Of a DNA stretch of 64,000 bases, positions 15,339 to 23,505 are shown piece by piece. This DNA comes from Leisingera sp. ANG1. GTDB taxonomy: Bacteria > Pseudomonadota > Alphaproteobacteria > Rhodobacterales > Rhodobacteraceae. A model generated the notes under the pieces. That model was not told the origin of the DNA, did no database searches, and worked only from the letters and a program-made list of their open reading frames with translations. How positions within the stretch are numbered: position 1 is the first letter of the stretch; each line of letters opens with the position of its first letter. The position numbers were made by a program, and so were the translations under genes. The stretch lies in assembly GCF_000203975.2 (NCBI RefSeq), contig NZ_AFCF02000008.1:186001-250000 (forward strand), given 5' to 3'.

Positions 15339-15875
15339 ATGCTGATCCCCCGCCAGAAGACCCCGGACCTGACCCTGCCGACGCTGGACCACGGCCAGTT
15401 TGACCTGTCCTCGGAAACGGCCGAGCGCGGCACCGTGATCTGTTTCTACCGCGGTCTGCACTGCCCGATCTGCGCCACCTATCTGAAGGAATTCGAGAAG
15501 AAGGTTGCCGCCTTTGCCGAGCGCGGCGTCAACTGCATCGCGATCAGCTCCGACGGCGAGGAGCGCACCCGCGCGATGGCCGACAAGATCGAGGCCAAGG
15601 AACTGCGGTTCGGCTATGACCTGCCGCTGTCCGTGGCCAAGGAATGGGGGCTTTATATCTCAACCTCGCGCGGCAAGACCTCGATCGGGATCGAGGAGCC
15701 GGCGCTGTTCTCCGAGCCCGGCCTGTTCATGGTGACGCCGGAGCAGACGCTCTATTACGGGTCTGTGCAAACGATGCCGTTTGTGCGCCCGCATTTCGCC
15801 GAGCTGGTGGCGGCGCTGGATTTTGCCATCCCCAACAACTACCCGGCGCGCGGCGAATACACAGGTGAGGTGTAA
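15339..15875 (+). CDS. Peroxiredoxin-like (AhpC/TSA family) protein
   Basis: 178 residues with a thioredoxin fold. The redox site is GLHCPICATYLKEF (Cys-x-x-Cys at the position of the peroxidatic Cys), preceded by VICFYRG and followed by ISSDGEERTRAMADKI. It is probably a thiol peroxidase or disulfide reductase in the cytoplasm; no signal peptide is seen. Start ATG 15339 has AAGGA 8 nt upstream. An in-frame upstream ATG at 15222 overlaps the divergent regulator and is not used. Likely controlled by the adjacent AraC-type regulator. Confidence 0.85.
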   Translation: MLIPRQKTPDLTLPTLDHGQFDLSSETAERGTVICFYRGLHCPICATYLKEFEKKVAAFAERGVNCIAISSDGEERTRAMADKIEAKELRFGYDLPLSVAKEWGLYISTSRGKTSIGIEEPALFSEPGLFMVTPEQTLYYGSVQTMPFVRPHFAELVAALDFAIPNNYPARGEYTGEV

Positions 15876-15982
15876 GCGTCACAGCTGCCGCCGGGGCCGG
15901 TGCAATTCGCCGGATTGAACAATAGACAAGGGGTCCGCTTCGAGGCATACGGGGCGGACCTCTTGTCACTGCGGCAGCCCCC

Positions 15983-16234
15983 TTGCACATCCGTTTCGAG
16001 AAATACGACCACGCCGAAGGCAAGCACCGGTATTGCTTGCTGAGCCTGACGCCGACGCTGTTCGGCGACTGGTGTGTTGAGCGTGTCTCGGGGCCTCTGA
16101 ATGCTCCGGGCGGCGTACAGAAGCGGACCTATTTCGCGGCGCAGGCCGAGGCGCAAGCAGTATTCGAGCGCTTCCGGGACCGGCAGCTGAAACGCGGCTA
16201 TGCGCCGATCCCGGTGCAGCTGGGGCTGCTGTAG
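15983..16234 (+). CDS. WGR-domain small protein
   Basis: 83 residues beginning with TTG ([17 protein letters not shown]). The core [16 protein letters not shown] resembles the WGR fold found in PARPs and in stand-alone bacterial proteins, where it is thought to bind nucleic acid. The tail [17 protein letters not shown] fits the family. No upstream ATG in frame is plausible; the TTG has only a weak ribosome-binding site. Convergent with the DUF2147 gene. Function unknown; other WGR proteins occur near DNA-repair genes, which is not the case here. Confidence 0.7.
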   Translation: MHIRFEKYDHAEGKHRYCLLSLTPTLFGDWCVERVSGPLNAPGGVQKRTYFAAQAEAQAVFERFRDRQLKRGYAPIPVQLGLL

Positions 16235-16251
16235 CGGCAGCCTTCAGGTGC

Positions 16252-16638
16252 TTACTGGACCCGGGTCCAGGTTTGCTTGGAGCAGATCAGCCCGCCCGCG
16301 ACGCAGCCGCGCAAGGCCAGAGAGCTGCCCGACAGATCCATCTTGCCGGTGTAGATCTTGTCGTTGGACGGGCGCCATACCTTGCCCTCATAGGAGCCGT
16401 CGCCGTTCGGCACCATGTCGATCACCAGCGTCTTGCCGATGTTCGGAGATTTGTACTCGCCTTCGCTGTTGAAGGTACGGGCGATCTTGCCGCAGACCGC
16501 TGCGCCGCATTTCGCCATCTGGATATGAGCATAGGAGCCGTCATCTGCTTCCGTCTTCCAGACGCCCAGAACCGGGTCCGCCGCTGCGGCGCCTGCCAGT
16601 CCCAAGGCGACAGCAATGCCTGCCAGAAGATGTTTCAT
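16252..16638 (-). CDS. DUF2147 family exported protein
   Basis: 128 residues with a signal peptide ([20 protein letters not shown], cleavage after AAA-D). The mature part [31 protein letters not shown] and [18 protein letters not shown] is characteristic of DUF2147, a small beta-rich periplasmic family with conserved Cys pairs. Start ATG at 16638 has a good GGAGGA site. The precise role is unknown; homologues are often expressed in biofilm or envelope stress. Divergent from hisA. Confidence 0.85.
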   Translation of the reverse strand: MKHLLAGIAVALGLAGAAAADPVLGVWKTEADDGSYAHIQMAKCGAAVCGKIARTFNSEGEYKSPNIGKTLVIDMVPNGDGSYEGKVWRPSNDKIYTGKMDLSGSSLALRGCVAGGLICSKQTWTRVQ

Positions 16639-16773
16639 TCCATTTCCTCCCTGTTTTTCAGGCAGCCTGTCCCTGATGCCGTCTTTGAGGCAAGGTTGAC
16701 TTCGGGTCGCGTTGCAATCTGCCCTTACGTTGTGCAAAACACCGCCAGCTTGATTTCACGAAGGACCGCCCGG

Positions 16774-17496
16774 ATGATCCTCTACCCCGCGATTGACCTC
16801 AAAGACGGCCAGGCCGTGCGCCTGCTGCATGGCGAGATGGACAAGACCACTGTGTTCAATGACAACCCCGCCGCGCAGGCGCTGGAGTTTGTCGAGGCGG
16901 GTTGCGAGTGGCTGCATCTGGTGGACCTGAACGGCGCCTTTGCTGGCGAGCCGGTGAATGCGGCACCGGTGGAGGAGATCCTGAAGCAGACCAAGGTGCC
17001 CGCACAGCTGGGCGGCGGCATCCGCGACATGGCGACCATCGAGCGCTGGATCAGCAAGGGCCTGGCCCGGGTCATCCTGGGCACCGTGGCGGTGGAGAAC
17101 CCGGAGCTGGTGCGCGAGGCTGCGCGGGAGTTCCCCGGCAAGGTTGCTGTTGGCATCGATGCCCGCAACGGCAAGGTCGCAACCAAGGGCTGGGCCGAGG
17201 AGACCGACGTGATGGTCACCGACCTCGCCAAATCCTTTGAGGACGCGGGCGTTGCCGCGATCATCTATACCGACATCCTGCGCGACGGTGCGATGAAGGG
17301 CCCGAATGTGGAAGCCACCGCCGATCTGGCCAATGCGGTCAGCATTCCGGTGATTGCCTCCGGCGGCGTGTCATCGCTGGATGACCTCAGAGCGCTGAAA
17401 TCCTGCGGCGCGCCTCTCAATGGTGCGATTTCAGGCCGGGCGCTCTATGATGGCGCCATTGACCTGAAAGAGGCGCTGGCGGTTCTGAAAGCCTGA
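16774..17496 (+). CDS. hisA: Phosphoribosylformimino-5-aminoimidazole carboxamide ribotide isomerase
   Basis: 240 residues, (beta/alpha)8 barrel; opens the ribose ring of ProFAR to give PRFAR, the substrate of HisFH. Seen: [17 protein letters not shown] with catalytic Asp, [59 protein letters not shown] (second catalytic Asp), [13 protein letters not shown] and [11 protein letters not shown]. The open frame runs 500 bp upstream across the DUF2147 gene, so the ATG at 16774, where the family begins, is used. It is followed by a small membrane-protein gene. Confidence 0.97.
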   Translation: MILYPAIDLKDGQAVRLLHGEMDKTTVFNDNPAAQALEFVEAGCEWLHLVDLNGAFAGEPVNAAPVEEILKQTKVPAQLGGGIRDMATIERWISKGLARVILGTVAVENPELVREAAREFPGKVAVGIDARNGKVATKGWAEETDVMVTDLAKSFEDAGVAAIIYTDILRDGAMKGPNVEATADLANAVSIPVIASGGVSSLDDLRALKSCGAPLNGAISGRALYDGAIDLKEALAVLKA

Positions 17497-17521
17497 CACC
17501 TTACTGGCGAAGGGAAAACCC

Positions 17522-17809
17522 ATGCGCCTTGTCCGCCGAGTTCTGGCCATCCTGACCATTGGGCCGATTGTCCTGTGGCTCTTGTGCATTGCCTTTGTGA
17601 TGCTGCTGGGGTTTGGCTTTGATTGCGAAATTCACGAAGGGTTTGCCAACCCCTGCGTGGTGCTGGGCCAGGACCTGGGTGAGACCGCCTATACCATGGG
17701 GGTCCTTGCCGCCTGGGGGCCGCTGATTTTTGGCCCGGTCTCCATGGGGGCCGGGCTGCTGTGGGGGCTGGCGATTGCGCTGTCACGCTATCTGGCAGCG
17801 CGGCGCTGA
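17522..17809 (+). CDS. Small hypothetical inner-membrane protein in the his region
   Basis: 95 residues with two hydrophobic segments (about residues 8-32 and 62-86) joined by a loop containing FDCEIHEGFANPCVVLG with two Cys. Basic ends (MRLVRR, RYLAARR) favour both termini inside. No family recognised. It starts 25 bp after hisA on the same strand with AAGGGAAA upstream and may be cotranscribed with it. Confidence 0.65.
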   Translation: MRLVRRVLAILTIGPIVLWLLCIAFVMLLGFGFDCEIHEGFANPCVVLGQDLGETAYTMGVLAAWGPLIFGPVSMGAGLLWGLAIALSRYLAARR

Positions 17810-17811
17810 GG

Positions 17812-18258
17812 CTACTCGGCTGCTTTTGCGGTCAGCTTGCCCAAGGCGCCCTGCATCTTGGCGATAAACGCCGCGTCAGCCGGGATGTCGAGGCCAGAGA
17901 GCATTTCGCCTGGATCCTGATAAGTCAGCCAGACCTGGCCGTCCCCATCCTCATACGCCAGCACCTTGAGCGGCAGGTAGAGCCCCGCCCGCATGTCTGC
18001 CTGCATCGCCGGAGTGCCGAGTTTCGGATTGCCGAAGATCAGGAGCTGGGACGGGCTCAGCTCCAGTGCTGCATTCTGCGCTCCTGCGGCATGGTCCACC
18101 CGGGCAAAGACAGTCGCGCCCGCACCCTCCACCGCGGCCTGCAGCGCATCCATGGTTTCACCGACGGATTTCTGGCTTTGCACAGTCACCAGTTCAGCGG
18201 CGGCGGGGAGTGCAGAGGCGAGCGCAACGGCGCCTGCAAGAACAAGGGATTTTGTCAT
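17812..18258 (-). CDS. DUF302 family periplasmic protein
   Basis: 148 residues with a signal peptide (MTKSLVLAGAVALASALPAAAE). The mature part contains SVGETMDALQAAVEGAGATVFARVDHA, LLIFGNPKLGTP and LPLKVLAYEDGDGQVWLTYQDP, all typical of DUF302, a small alpha/beta family of unknown function whose structural relatives bind lipid-like ligands. The start at 18258 has GGAGA 7 nt upstream, and the extra 10 codons upstream are not used. Convergent with the small membrane protein gene, 2 bp apart. Confidence 0.87.
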   Translation of the reverse strand: MTKSLVLAGAVALASALPAAAELVTVQSQKSVGETMDALQAAVEGAGATVFARVDHAAGAQNAALELSPSQLLIFGNPKLGTPAMQADMRAGLYLPLKVLAYEDGDGQVWLTYQDPGEMLSGLDIPADAAFIAKMQGALGKLTAKAAE

Positions 18259-18473
18259 AACGAAGTCTCCAAATGTCACGGCGTCCATCCATGATCCGGG
18301 CAGGCAGGCCGGGCAGGCAACTCAAATCTGCGAGACCAGCCCGTTCCGGCGGTTCCACGCGGATGCTTCCTCCGCCGACAGTCAGGACCAAAACGCGCAT
18401 CCCCCGCTATATTTGTTGCGCTTACGGCAGTCATTTCGTACCCACGGGGCAAGCAGCTTGAAAGGCACGATCC

Positions 18474-19235
18474 ATGCTGAAAACCCGCATCATCCCCTGT
18501 CTCGACGTCGCTGACGGGCGCGTGGTCAAGGGCGTCAACTTTGTCGGCCTGCGTGATGCGGGCGACCCGGTGGAATGCGCCAAGGCCTATGATGCGGCGG
18601 GCGCGGATGAGATCTGCTTTCTGGATATTCACGCAACCCATGAAAACCGAGGCACCATGTTCGACATGGTCCAGCGCACCGCCGAGCAGTGTTTCGTGCC
18701 GCTTACCGTGGGCGGCGGCGTCAGGACCAAGGAAGATGTGCGCGCGCTGCTGCTGGCGGGTGCTGACAAGGTCTCTTTCAACTCGGCCGCAGTGGCAAAC
18801 CCGGACGTGATTGCCGAAGCCGCAGACCAGTTCGGCAGCCAGTGCATTGTCTGCGCCATTGATGCCAAGACGGTGGAGCCGGGCCGCTGGGAGATTTTCA
18901 CCCACGGCGGCCGCAAGCCCACCGGCATCGACGCGGTGGAATTTGCCAGGCTGGTGACAGCCAAAGGCGCCGGTGAAATCCTGCTGACCTCGATGGACCG
19001 CGACGGCACCAAGTCCGGTTTCAATCTGCCGCTGACAAAGGCGATTTCCGATGCGGTGGACGTGCCGGTGATCGCCTCGGGCGGCGTCGGCAACCTGGAT
19101 CACCTCGTAGAAGGCGTGACCAAGGGAGGCGCCAGCGCGGTGCTGGCGGCCTCGATCTTCCACTTCGGCGAATACACCATTCAGGAAGCCAAGGACCACA
19201 TGGCCGCCGCCGGCATCCCGATGCGGTTGAACTGA
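18474..19235 (+). CDS. hisF: Imidazole glycerol phosphate synthase, cyclase subunit
   Basis: 253 residues, (beta/alpha)8 barrel that closes the imidazole ring with ammonia from HisH. Seen: [19 protein letters not shown] with catalytic Asp11-type residue, [43 protein letters not shown] with the second catalytic Asp, and [12 protein letters not shown]. The start ATG is preceded by AAAGGCACG. The stop is followed after 11 bp by hisE, so the two are an operon. Confidence 0.97.
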   Translation: MLKTRIIPCLDVADGRVVKGVNFVGLRDAGDPVECAKAYDAAGADEICFLDIHATHENRGTMFDMVQRTAEQCFVPLTVGGGVRTKEDVRALLLAGADKVSFNSAAVANPDVIAEAADQFGSQCIVCAIDAKTVEPGRWEIFTHGGRKPTGIDAVEFARLVTAKGAGEILLTSMDRDGTKSGFNLPLTKAISDAVDVPVIASGGVGNLDHLVEGVTKGGASAVLAASIFHFGEYTIQEAKDHMAAAGIPMRLN

Positions 19236-19246
19236 AGGGGCATGTG

Positions 19247-19564
19247 ATGAGCCTGCTGCACGATCTCGAAGCCACCATCCTGTCCCGCAAGGGCACCGAC
19301 CCGGAGACCAGCTGGACGGCCAAGCTGCTGGCCAAAGGGCCGGAGAAATGCGCCGAGAAATTCGGCGAGGAAGCCATTGAGGCGATCATCGAGGCGGCGA
19401 AGGATAACAAGGCAGGGCTCGCGTCCGAAGGTGCCGATGTTCTGTATCATTTCCTGGTGATGCTGGCCGCCCGTGATGTGGCGCTGGACGACGTGCTGCA
19501 GGTGCTGGCCGAGCGGCAAGGTCTCAGCGGCATTGCCGAGAAGGCCAGCCGCCCCAAGGACTGA
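19247..19564 (+). CDS. hisE: Phosphoribosyl-ATP pyrophosphatase
   Basis: 105 residues, all-alpha MazG-like fold; hydrolyses phosphoribosyl-ATP to PR-AMP, the second step of histidine synthesis. Seen: SLLHDLEATILSRK, SWTAKLLAKGPEKCAEKFGEEAIEAI (metal-binding Glu residues) and EGADVLYHFLVML. A GTG at 19244 precedes the ATG; the ATG at 19247 has better spacing (6 nt) to AAGGGG. It is a stand-alone hisE, not fused to hisI, as expected for alphaproteobacteria. Confidence 0.95.
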   Translation: MSLLHDLEATILSRKGTDPETSWTAKLLAKGPEKCAEKFGEEAIEAIIEAAKDNKAGLASEGADVLYHFLVMLAARDVALDDVLQVLAERQGLSGIAEKASRPKD

Positions 19565-19657
19565 CAAACGGGTCCGGCGGCGGGTCAAGGGAGGCGCAGC
19601 CTCCGCGCGGCACGCGCGGCTTGTCCTTGACGCGCCTTTAAAACCACAATCAGCAAC

Positions 19658-19688
19658 GCCCTTGAGGGCAAACCTGCCCCTCAAGGGC
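19658..19688. terminator. 11-bp hairpin downstream of hisE
   Basis: GCCCTTGAGGG (19658-19668) and CCCTCAAGGGC (19678-19688) form a perfect 11-bp stem with a 9-nt loop between the convergent hisE and CoA-binding genes. It lacks a T-run on either strand, so termination is plausible but not certain. Confidence 0.45.
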
Positions 19689-19793
19689 TTCTCAGCAAAT
19701 CCTTTGCGCCGCGCAGCGGCGCCGGGCCCAACCGCGAAGGCTGTCCGGCAGGACGGCAGCAGCGGGCGGGAGCGCCTTGCCCCGCGCCAGCCG

Positions 19794-20264
19794 TCAGAGT
19801 TTCGAGGAAATGATCCCGGTGGCAAAGCCACCCATGCGCAGCTCACCAAACAGGCGCTGGTATTCGATTTTGGGGCAGCGGTTCTGGATCACGGTGACGC
19901 CGCGCGCCTCGGCCTTGGCGGCGGCCTCTGTGTGTTCAACCCCGATCTGCATCCAAATGGTCTGCAGCTTGGGAAAGGCCTCCAGCGCCTCATCGACAAT
20001 GGGCGGCACTGCCTCTGAGCGGCGGAAGATGTCGACCATGTCCACAGGCAGATCAATATCCGAAAGGCTGGACCGTACCGCCTCTCCAAACAGCATCTTG
20101 CCGGCATGGCCGGGGTTCACCGGAATCACACGGTAGCCCTTGAGGCCCAGATAGCGCGCCACATAGTAGCTGGGACGCACCGGGTTCATCGACACGCCCA
20201 CCACGGCCACTGTCTTGGCACGCTGCAGGACCTTCTTGAGATGCTCATCGCTGTAATCTGTCAT
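19794..20264 (-). CDS. CoA-binding-domain protein (YccU-like)
   Basis: 156 residues forming a Rossmann CoA-binding domain like that of succinyl-CoA synthetase alpha subunits. Seen: VAVVGVSMNPVRPSYYVARYL (nucleotide loop), YRVIPVNPGHAG, VDMVDIFRRSEAVPPIVDEAL, WMQIGVEHTEAAAKAEARGV and NRCPKIEYQRLFG. It is the single-domain YccU family, of unknown physiological role. Start MTDYSDEHLKK at 20264 is where the family starts; the longer frame upstream is unconserved. Confidence 0.87.
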   Translation of the reverse strand: MTDYSDEHLKKVLQRAKTVAVVGVSMNPVRPSYYVARYLGLKGYRVIPVNPGHAGKMLFGEAVRSSLSDIDLPVDMVDIFRRSEAVPPIVDEALEAFPKLQTIWMQIGVEHTEAAAKAEARGVTVIQNRCPKIEYQRLFGELRMGGFATGIISSKL

Positions 20265-20323
20265 ACCGCGTACCCTAGCTGCGGTGCCACCCGCCGCAAA
20301 GCCGGATTCGGAGCTGAGCAAAC

Positions 20324-20351
20324 AAAAAAGCGCCCGGAAGAACCGGGCGCT
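20324..20351 (-). terminator. Intrinsic terminator of the YHS gene
   Basis: A 9-bp perfect stem AGCGCCCGG/CCGGGCGCT with an AAGAA loop on the plus strand. On the minus strand it is followed by a T-run (complement of A at 20324-20329). It ends the transcript of the minus-strand gene at 20471-20932. Confidence 0.85.
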
Positions 20352-20470
20352 AGGTATGGAACGAGGGACAGTGAAAAAGATCTGCGGTGGTTCCACTCCG
20401 CAGTCTGTATTGAATATGGGTCACACATTGAAAAATAAAAGGGGCTGTCACGCAATTGTGAGGTGACAAG

Positions 20471-20932
20471 CTATTTTCGCAGGATTGCAGGCCAGTGGAT
20501 GTGCCCGGCGGCAATCATCTGGGCGGTATCTGCCTGCCACAGAACGAGCACCCGCCTGTTATTCAGCAGATACAGGTCTCCATCAACGATCGCCCACAGC
20601 TGCGGATTGCCTTCGTGCAGCTGCCCCCTGGACATGGCATAGGCGCAGTAGCCGCCAAAGGCGGGGGCATAGGCGCGCGGGTTGGCCTCAAACAGCGCCT
20701 GGTTGCGGGAGGAGGCAAAGCGCCAGACGACTCCCTTCCACATTACAGCATGGCTGCGCCGCCCCTGCTCAGCCGCGCCGCGTTCAAAGAAGGCAACCGC
20801 ATCATATCCGCCAATGGCCACCCCTGAGCGGGAGGAAAACACCGCTGGTTCGGCCCGCACCGTATCCGGCATGGACAAGAACAGCACCGCGGCAGCCATC
20901 AGGACCAGACGCAGGATCACATTGCACTCCAT
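20471..20932 (-). CDS. Exported YHS-domain protein
   Basis: 153 residues, signal peptide at about residues 1-27 (hydrophobic LRLVLMAAAVLFLSM, then RAEP). The mature part has GGYDAVAFFERGAAEQGRRS, WRFASSRNQALFEANPRAYAPAFGGYCAYAMSRG, the YHS-type core, with a single Cys in GGYCAYA. The YHS fold is linked to metal (copper, mercury) binding in other proteins; homologues of this type are common near oxidative or heavy-metal functions in proteobacteria. The ligand here is unknown. Transcribed alone. Confidence 0.85.
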   Translation of the reverse strand: MECNVILRLVLMAAAVLFLSMPDTVRAEPAVFSSRSGVAIGGYDAVAFFERGAAEQGRRSHAVMWKGVVWRFASSRNQALFEANPRAYAPAFGGYCAYAMSRGQLHEGNPQLWAIVDGDLYLLNNRRVLVLWQADTAQMIAAGHIHWPAILRK

Positions 20933-21026
20933 TCACTACTTGCAGCAACCCTGCGAGTCTGCCGCACAGGCCGCGCTTTGCAAAGGCAGCATACGCAGAT
21001 GTGAACAGGGTGTGACGCGGGTCGCG

Positions 21027-21803
21027 TCAGCGGGCGATGGAGGCGTAAAGGGCGATGGCGGCTGCGTTGGAGACATTGAGCGATCCAAAACCGCCCGCAG
21101 CGTCGATCTTGACCAGGCCATCGACGGTTTCCTTGGTCTTCTGGCGCAGGCCCGGCCCTTCGGCCCCTAGCACCAGCGCCACCGGCAGGTGCTGCTTACC
21201 CGCCAGCGCGGTTTCGATGGTCTGCTCCGCCTCGCCATCCAGACCCAGCACGACAAAGCCCATATTCTGCAGTTCGGTGATGGTGTCGGCGAGGTTGCGC
21301 ATCCGCAGATAAGGCTGGCGCTCCAGCGCGCCGCTGGCTGTTTTGGCCAGCGCGCCGGTTTCCGGTGCCGAATGGTGGCGGGTGCCAATGACCGCGCTGG
21401 CGCCCAGCACCTCGGCAGAGCGCAGAATGGCGCCGACGTTGTGCGGGTCGGTGACCCGGTCCAGCAGCAGCACGCGGGGCGCTTCACGGCCAATGCAGTT
21501 CTCTGCCAGCCCGCCCCAATTCAAGGATTTCACTTCTAGCGCCGCCCCCTGGTGCACCGACTGCGGGTCGATTGGCGGGTTGAACTTTCGCGGGTCGATG
21601 ACCTCTGCCTCGATGCCGGAGTCAGAAATGGCATCTGCCAGTTTCGCCTGCGCGTTCATGGTCACCATCAGCCGCAATTTTTCACGCTTGGGATTGAGCA
21701 GCGCATCGCGCACCGCATGCAGCCCGAACAGCCATACGGTTTCTGCCGCGGCGGCCTTCTTGGACTGTTCTTTTTCGACGACCCATTTGGGTTTCTTGGA
21801 CAT
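21027..21803 (-). CDS. rlmB: 23S rRNA (guanosine-2'-O-)-methyltransferase RlmB-type (TrmH/SpoU family)
   Basis: 258 residues. The N-terminal substrate-binding part begins with a Lys-rich tail (MSKKPKWVVEKEQSKKAAA) then WLFGLHAVRDALLNPKRE. The SPOUT catalytic part has the three SpoU motifs: LLLDRVTDPHNVGAILRSAEVLGA, VALVLGAEGPGLRQKT and GSLNVSNAAAIALY. It methylates a ribose 2'-OH in 23S rRNA (G2251 for E. coli RlmB) or possibly tRNA. Start ATG at 21803 has GGAGAG 9 nt upstream; the longer frame is not used. Divergent from tRNA-Tyr with about 120 bp between. Confidence 0.9.
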   Translation of the reverse strand: MSKKPKWVVEKEQSKKAAAAETVWLFGLHAVRDALLNPKREKLRLMVTMNAQAKLADAISDSGIEAEVIDPRKFNPPIDPQSVHQGAALEVKSLNWGGLAENCIGREAPRVLLLDRVTDPHNVGAILRSAEVLGASAVIGTRHHSAPETGALAKTASGALERQPYLRMRNLADTITELQNMGFVVLGLDGEAEQTIETALAGKQHLPVALVLGAEGPGLRQKTKETVDGLVKIDAAGGFGSLNVSNAAAIALYASIAR

Positions 21804-21923
21804 TTTGCTCTCCGGCAGAAAGAAATTTCGAGGCACGCGAAAAACTTGCGTTTTTCCGGTTGACGCCCCTTTGGCCTGCTTGTAATCACGCCTCCACATC
21901 AGGTGCAACAAGCAACTGACAGT

Positions 21924-22007
21924 GGGCGACAGGCCGCAAGGTGTGGCAGGGGACTGTAACTCCCTCGCGGAGACGCACGCCTGGTTCGATTCCAGGGTCG
22001 CCCACCA
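21924..22007 (+). tRNA. tRNA-Tyr (GTA)
   Basis: 84-nt type II tRNA with encoded CCA. Acceptor GGGCGAC pairs with GTCGCCC, discriminator A, CCA at 22005-22007. The anticodon stem GGGGA/TCCCT encloses CTGTAAC, anticodon GTA. A long variable arm (CGCGGAGACGCACG region) and a 3-bp D stem are as expected for Tyr. T arm CCTGG/CCAGG with TTCGATT. Confidence 0.93.
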
Positions 22008-22080
22008 TCTTCTCTCTATTTCAGAAATGACGATGGTGGTTCAGCAGCAGGCTGGACAGGCCGCGCGCTGTGCGCACAGC

Positions 22081-22109
22081 AAAAAGCCCGCGTGAGCTTC
22101 GCAGGCCTT
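22081..22109 (-). terminator. Intrinsic terminator downstream of the DUF2478 gene
   Basis: On the minus strand GCCTGC and GCGGGC form a 6-bp stem with a 9-nt loop, followed by TTTTT. It lies 30 bp past the stop of the DUF2478 gene. Confidence 0.65.
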
Positions 22110-22138
22110 TACTTTGATTTGAATAGAGAATCCGCCAC

Positions 22139-22657
22139 TCAGGCAGTTTCGGCCACGGCCTGTTCTGCCCATTCGGCCAGTGCATCCAGATCCGGGCCTG
22201 CCGCGACCGCCATGCCGTCGGCAAACGCCTGGAACGGCTCCACGTTCATCTTGTTGACACCGGAAATAACCGGGATGCCCAGCGCCAGCGCCTCGCCGAT
22301 GATGGGCCGCATGCCGCGCCCGTCGGCTTCATGCTTGCCGAATTTGTTGACGATCATCAGCTGCGGTGCCGGGTCCGTCTGCAGGGTGGCAGAGACCTGC
22401 CCGACCGCCTGTTCCAGCGCCTCCGGGTTCAGGCGGCAGCCGCGGGCGCCAGCGCCAAGGGATTGCGAAATGCGGATGGTCTCGCCTGCGGGCAGCACCC
22501 GCACATCCATGTCGCACAGCTCCTTGTCGTAGCATTCCACATTGGTCTGCACGATGCCGGCCAGGCGGATCCCCTTGGCCTGCAGCCGTTCGGCCAGCTC
22601 GCTCAGCAAGCGGTCCGTGGCACCGCGTTCTTCGGTCATCACATAGGCCAGGTGCAT
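22139..22657 (-). CDS. DUF2478 domain protein (P-loop-like)
   Basis: 172 residues beginning MHLAYVMTEERGATDRLLSEL. Family features: IVQTNVECYDKELCDMDVRVL, ISQSLGAGARGCRLNPEALE, LMIVNKFGKHEADGRGM (an NKFG nucleotide-type motif), and ALGIPVISGVNKMNVEPF. DUF2478 proteins are found near molybdenum-cofactor or molybdate genes and are assumed to be small nucleotide-binding proteins; no such genes are visible next to it here. Start ATG at 22657 is preceded by GGAGAA. Confidence 0.82.
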   Translation of the reverse strand: MHLAYVMTEERGATDRLLSELAERLQAKGIRLAGIVQTNVECYDKELCDMDVRVLPAGETIRISQSLGAGARGCRLNPEALEQAVGQVSATLQTDPAPQLMIVNKFGKHEADGRGMRPIIGEALALGIPVISGVNKMNVEPFQAFADGMAVAAGPDLDALAEWAEQAVAETA

Positions 22658-22719
22658 CGGTCTTATTCTCCAGTCTCGTGTCGTTTCATAGGTGGTCATG
22701 CGGGCGCCGGGGTCAACCC

Positions 22720-23382
22720 CTACCAGGGCAGCGGGTTGTAGCCGATGACAGGGGCGTGCAGCAGCAAAAGCGCCAGGAACACCGCAGCGGCCAGCGCGGC
22801 TTCACTAGCCTTTGGGCGCATCCGCAGCAGGTTCAGCCGTGCGGTATCGCGGCTGAGGCGGCGCCATTCCCCCTGCCCCATTTGACGCTGCTTGCGCTTG
22901 TCGATCAGCGCCATACCCATCCAGGCAAAGCCCGCAAAGAGGCCGAACAGGATCACATGCGCCAGGTCGCCGTTTGCCAGCAGGTGCGCCCCGGCCCAAA
23001 GCGCCATCGCCGCCAGGAGCGGATGGCGGCTTACAGCCAAGATACCGGGGGCTGCCGGATCAAAGGGCTTGATGCCAAGCCCGCCAAAGCTGAAGGGGTT
23101 CTGCCGCATCATGCCACCCACAGCCAGCAGGCAGGCCAGCGGCATCACCAAGAGCGGCACCCAGCGGAAGCCCTCCCAATAGGGCAAAACGCCAACAAAA
23201 GGCGCGCGAGCGGCGGCGGCGACCAGCCAAGCGAGGATCATCAGCGACAGCAGGCTGTAGGCGATGATATAGACGCGCAGGCCGAGGCGGCTGACCAGCC
23301 AGGGCCGCACCGGCGGGCGCACGGGGATGGCATGGCTGGCCAGGAACAGCAACAGCGCGGCGGTGAATTCAAGCCAGCCCAT
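22720..23382 (-). CDS. NnrU family membrane protein
   Basis: 220 residues with about six hydrophobic segments: FTAALLLFLASHAIP at the N-terminus, YSLLSLMILAWLVAAAA, WVPLLVMPLACLLAVGG, HPLLAAMALWAGAHLLANG, VILFGLFAGFAWMGMALI and a C-terminal AALAAAVFLALLLL. The SRHP histidine segment after PGILAV is characteristic of NnrU, named from denitrifier clusters, and related to isoprenylcysteine methyltransferase-like membrane enzymes. No denitrification genes are seen nearby, so the link to nitrogen oxides is not supported here. Confidence 0.85.
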   Translation of the reverse strand: MGWLEFTAALLLFLASHAIPVRPPVRPWLVSRLGLRVYIIAYSLLSLMILAWLVAAAARAPFVGVLPYWEGFRWVPLLVMPLACLLAVGGMMRQNPFSFGGLGIKPFDPAAPGILAVSRHPLLAAMALWAGAHLLANGDLAHVILFGLFAGFAWMGMALIDKRKQRQMGQGEWRRLSRDTARLNLLRMRPKASEAALAAAVFLALLLLHAPVIGYNPLPW

Positions 23383-23458
23383 CAGGGTCTCTCCGGATAT
23401 AGATCAGTCTTCTGTGCAGCTATAGGCGGGCTGGCAGTATAAAACGTTGCCCCAGATC

Positions 23459-23486
23459 AAAAAAGGGCGCCGCTTGGGCGCCCTTT
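23459..23486 (-). terminator. Intrinsic terminator of the betaine-type ABC operon
   Basis: GGGCGCC (23465-23471) and GGCGCCC (23477-23483) form a perfect 7-bp stem with a 5-nt loop. On the minus strand it is followed by six T residues. It lies 20 bp after the permease stop; its symmetry suggests it may work in both directions. Confidence 0.85.
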
Positions 23487-23505
23487 CTATTGGCTTCTTG
23501 GGCCG

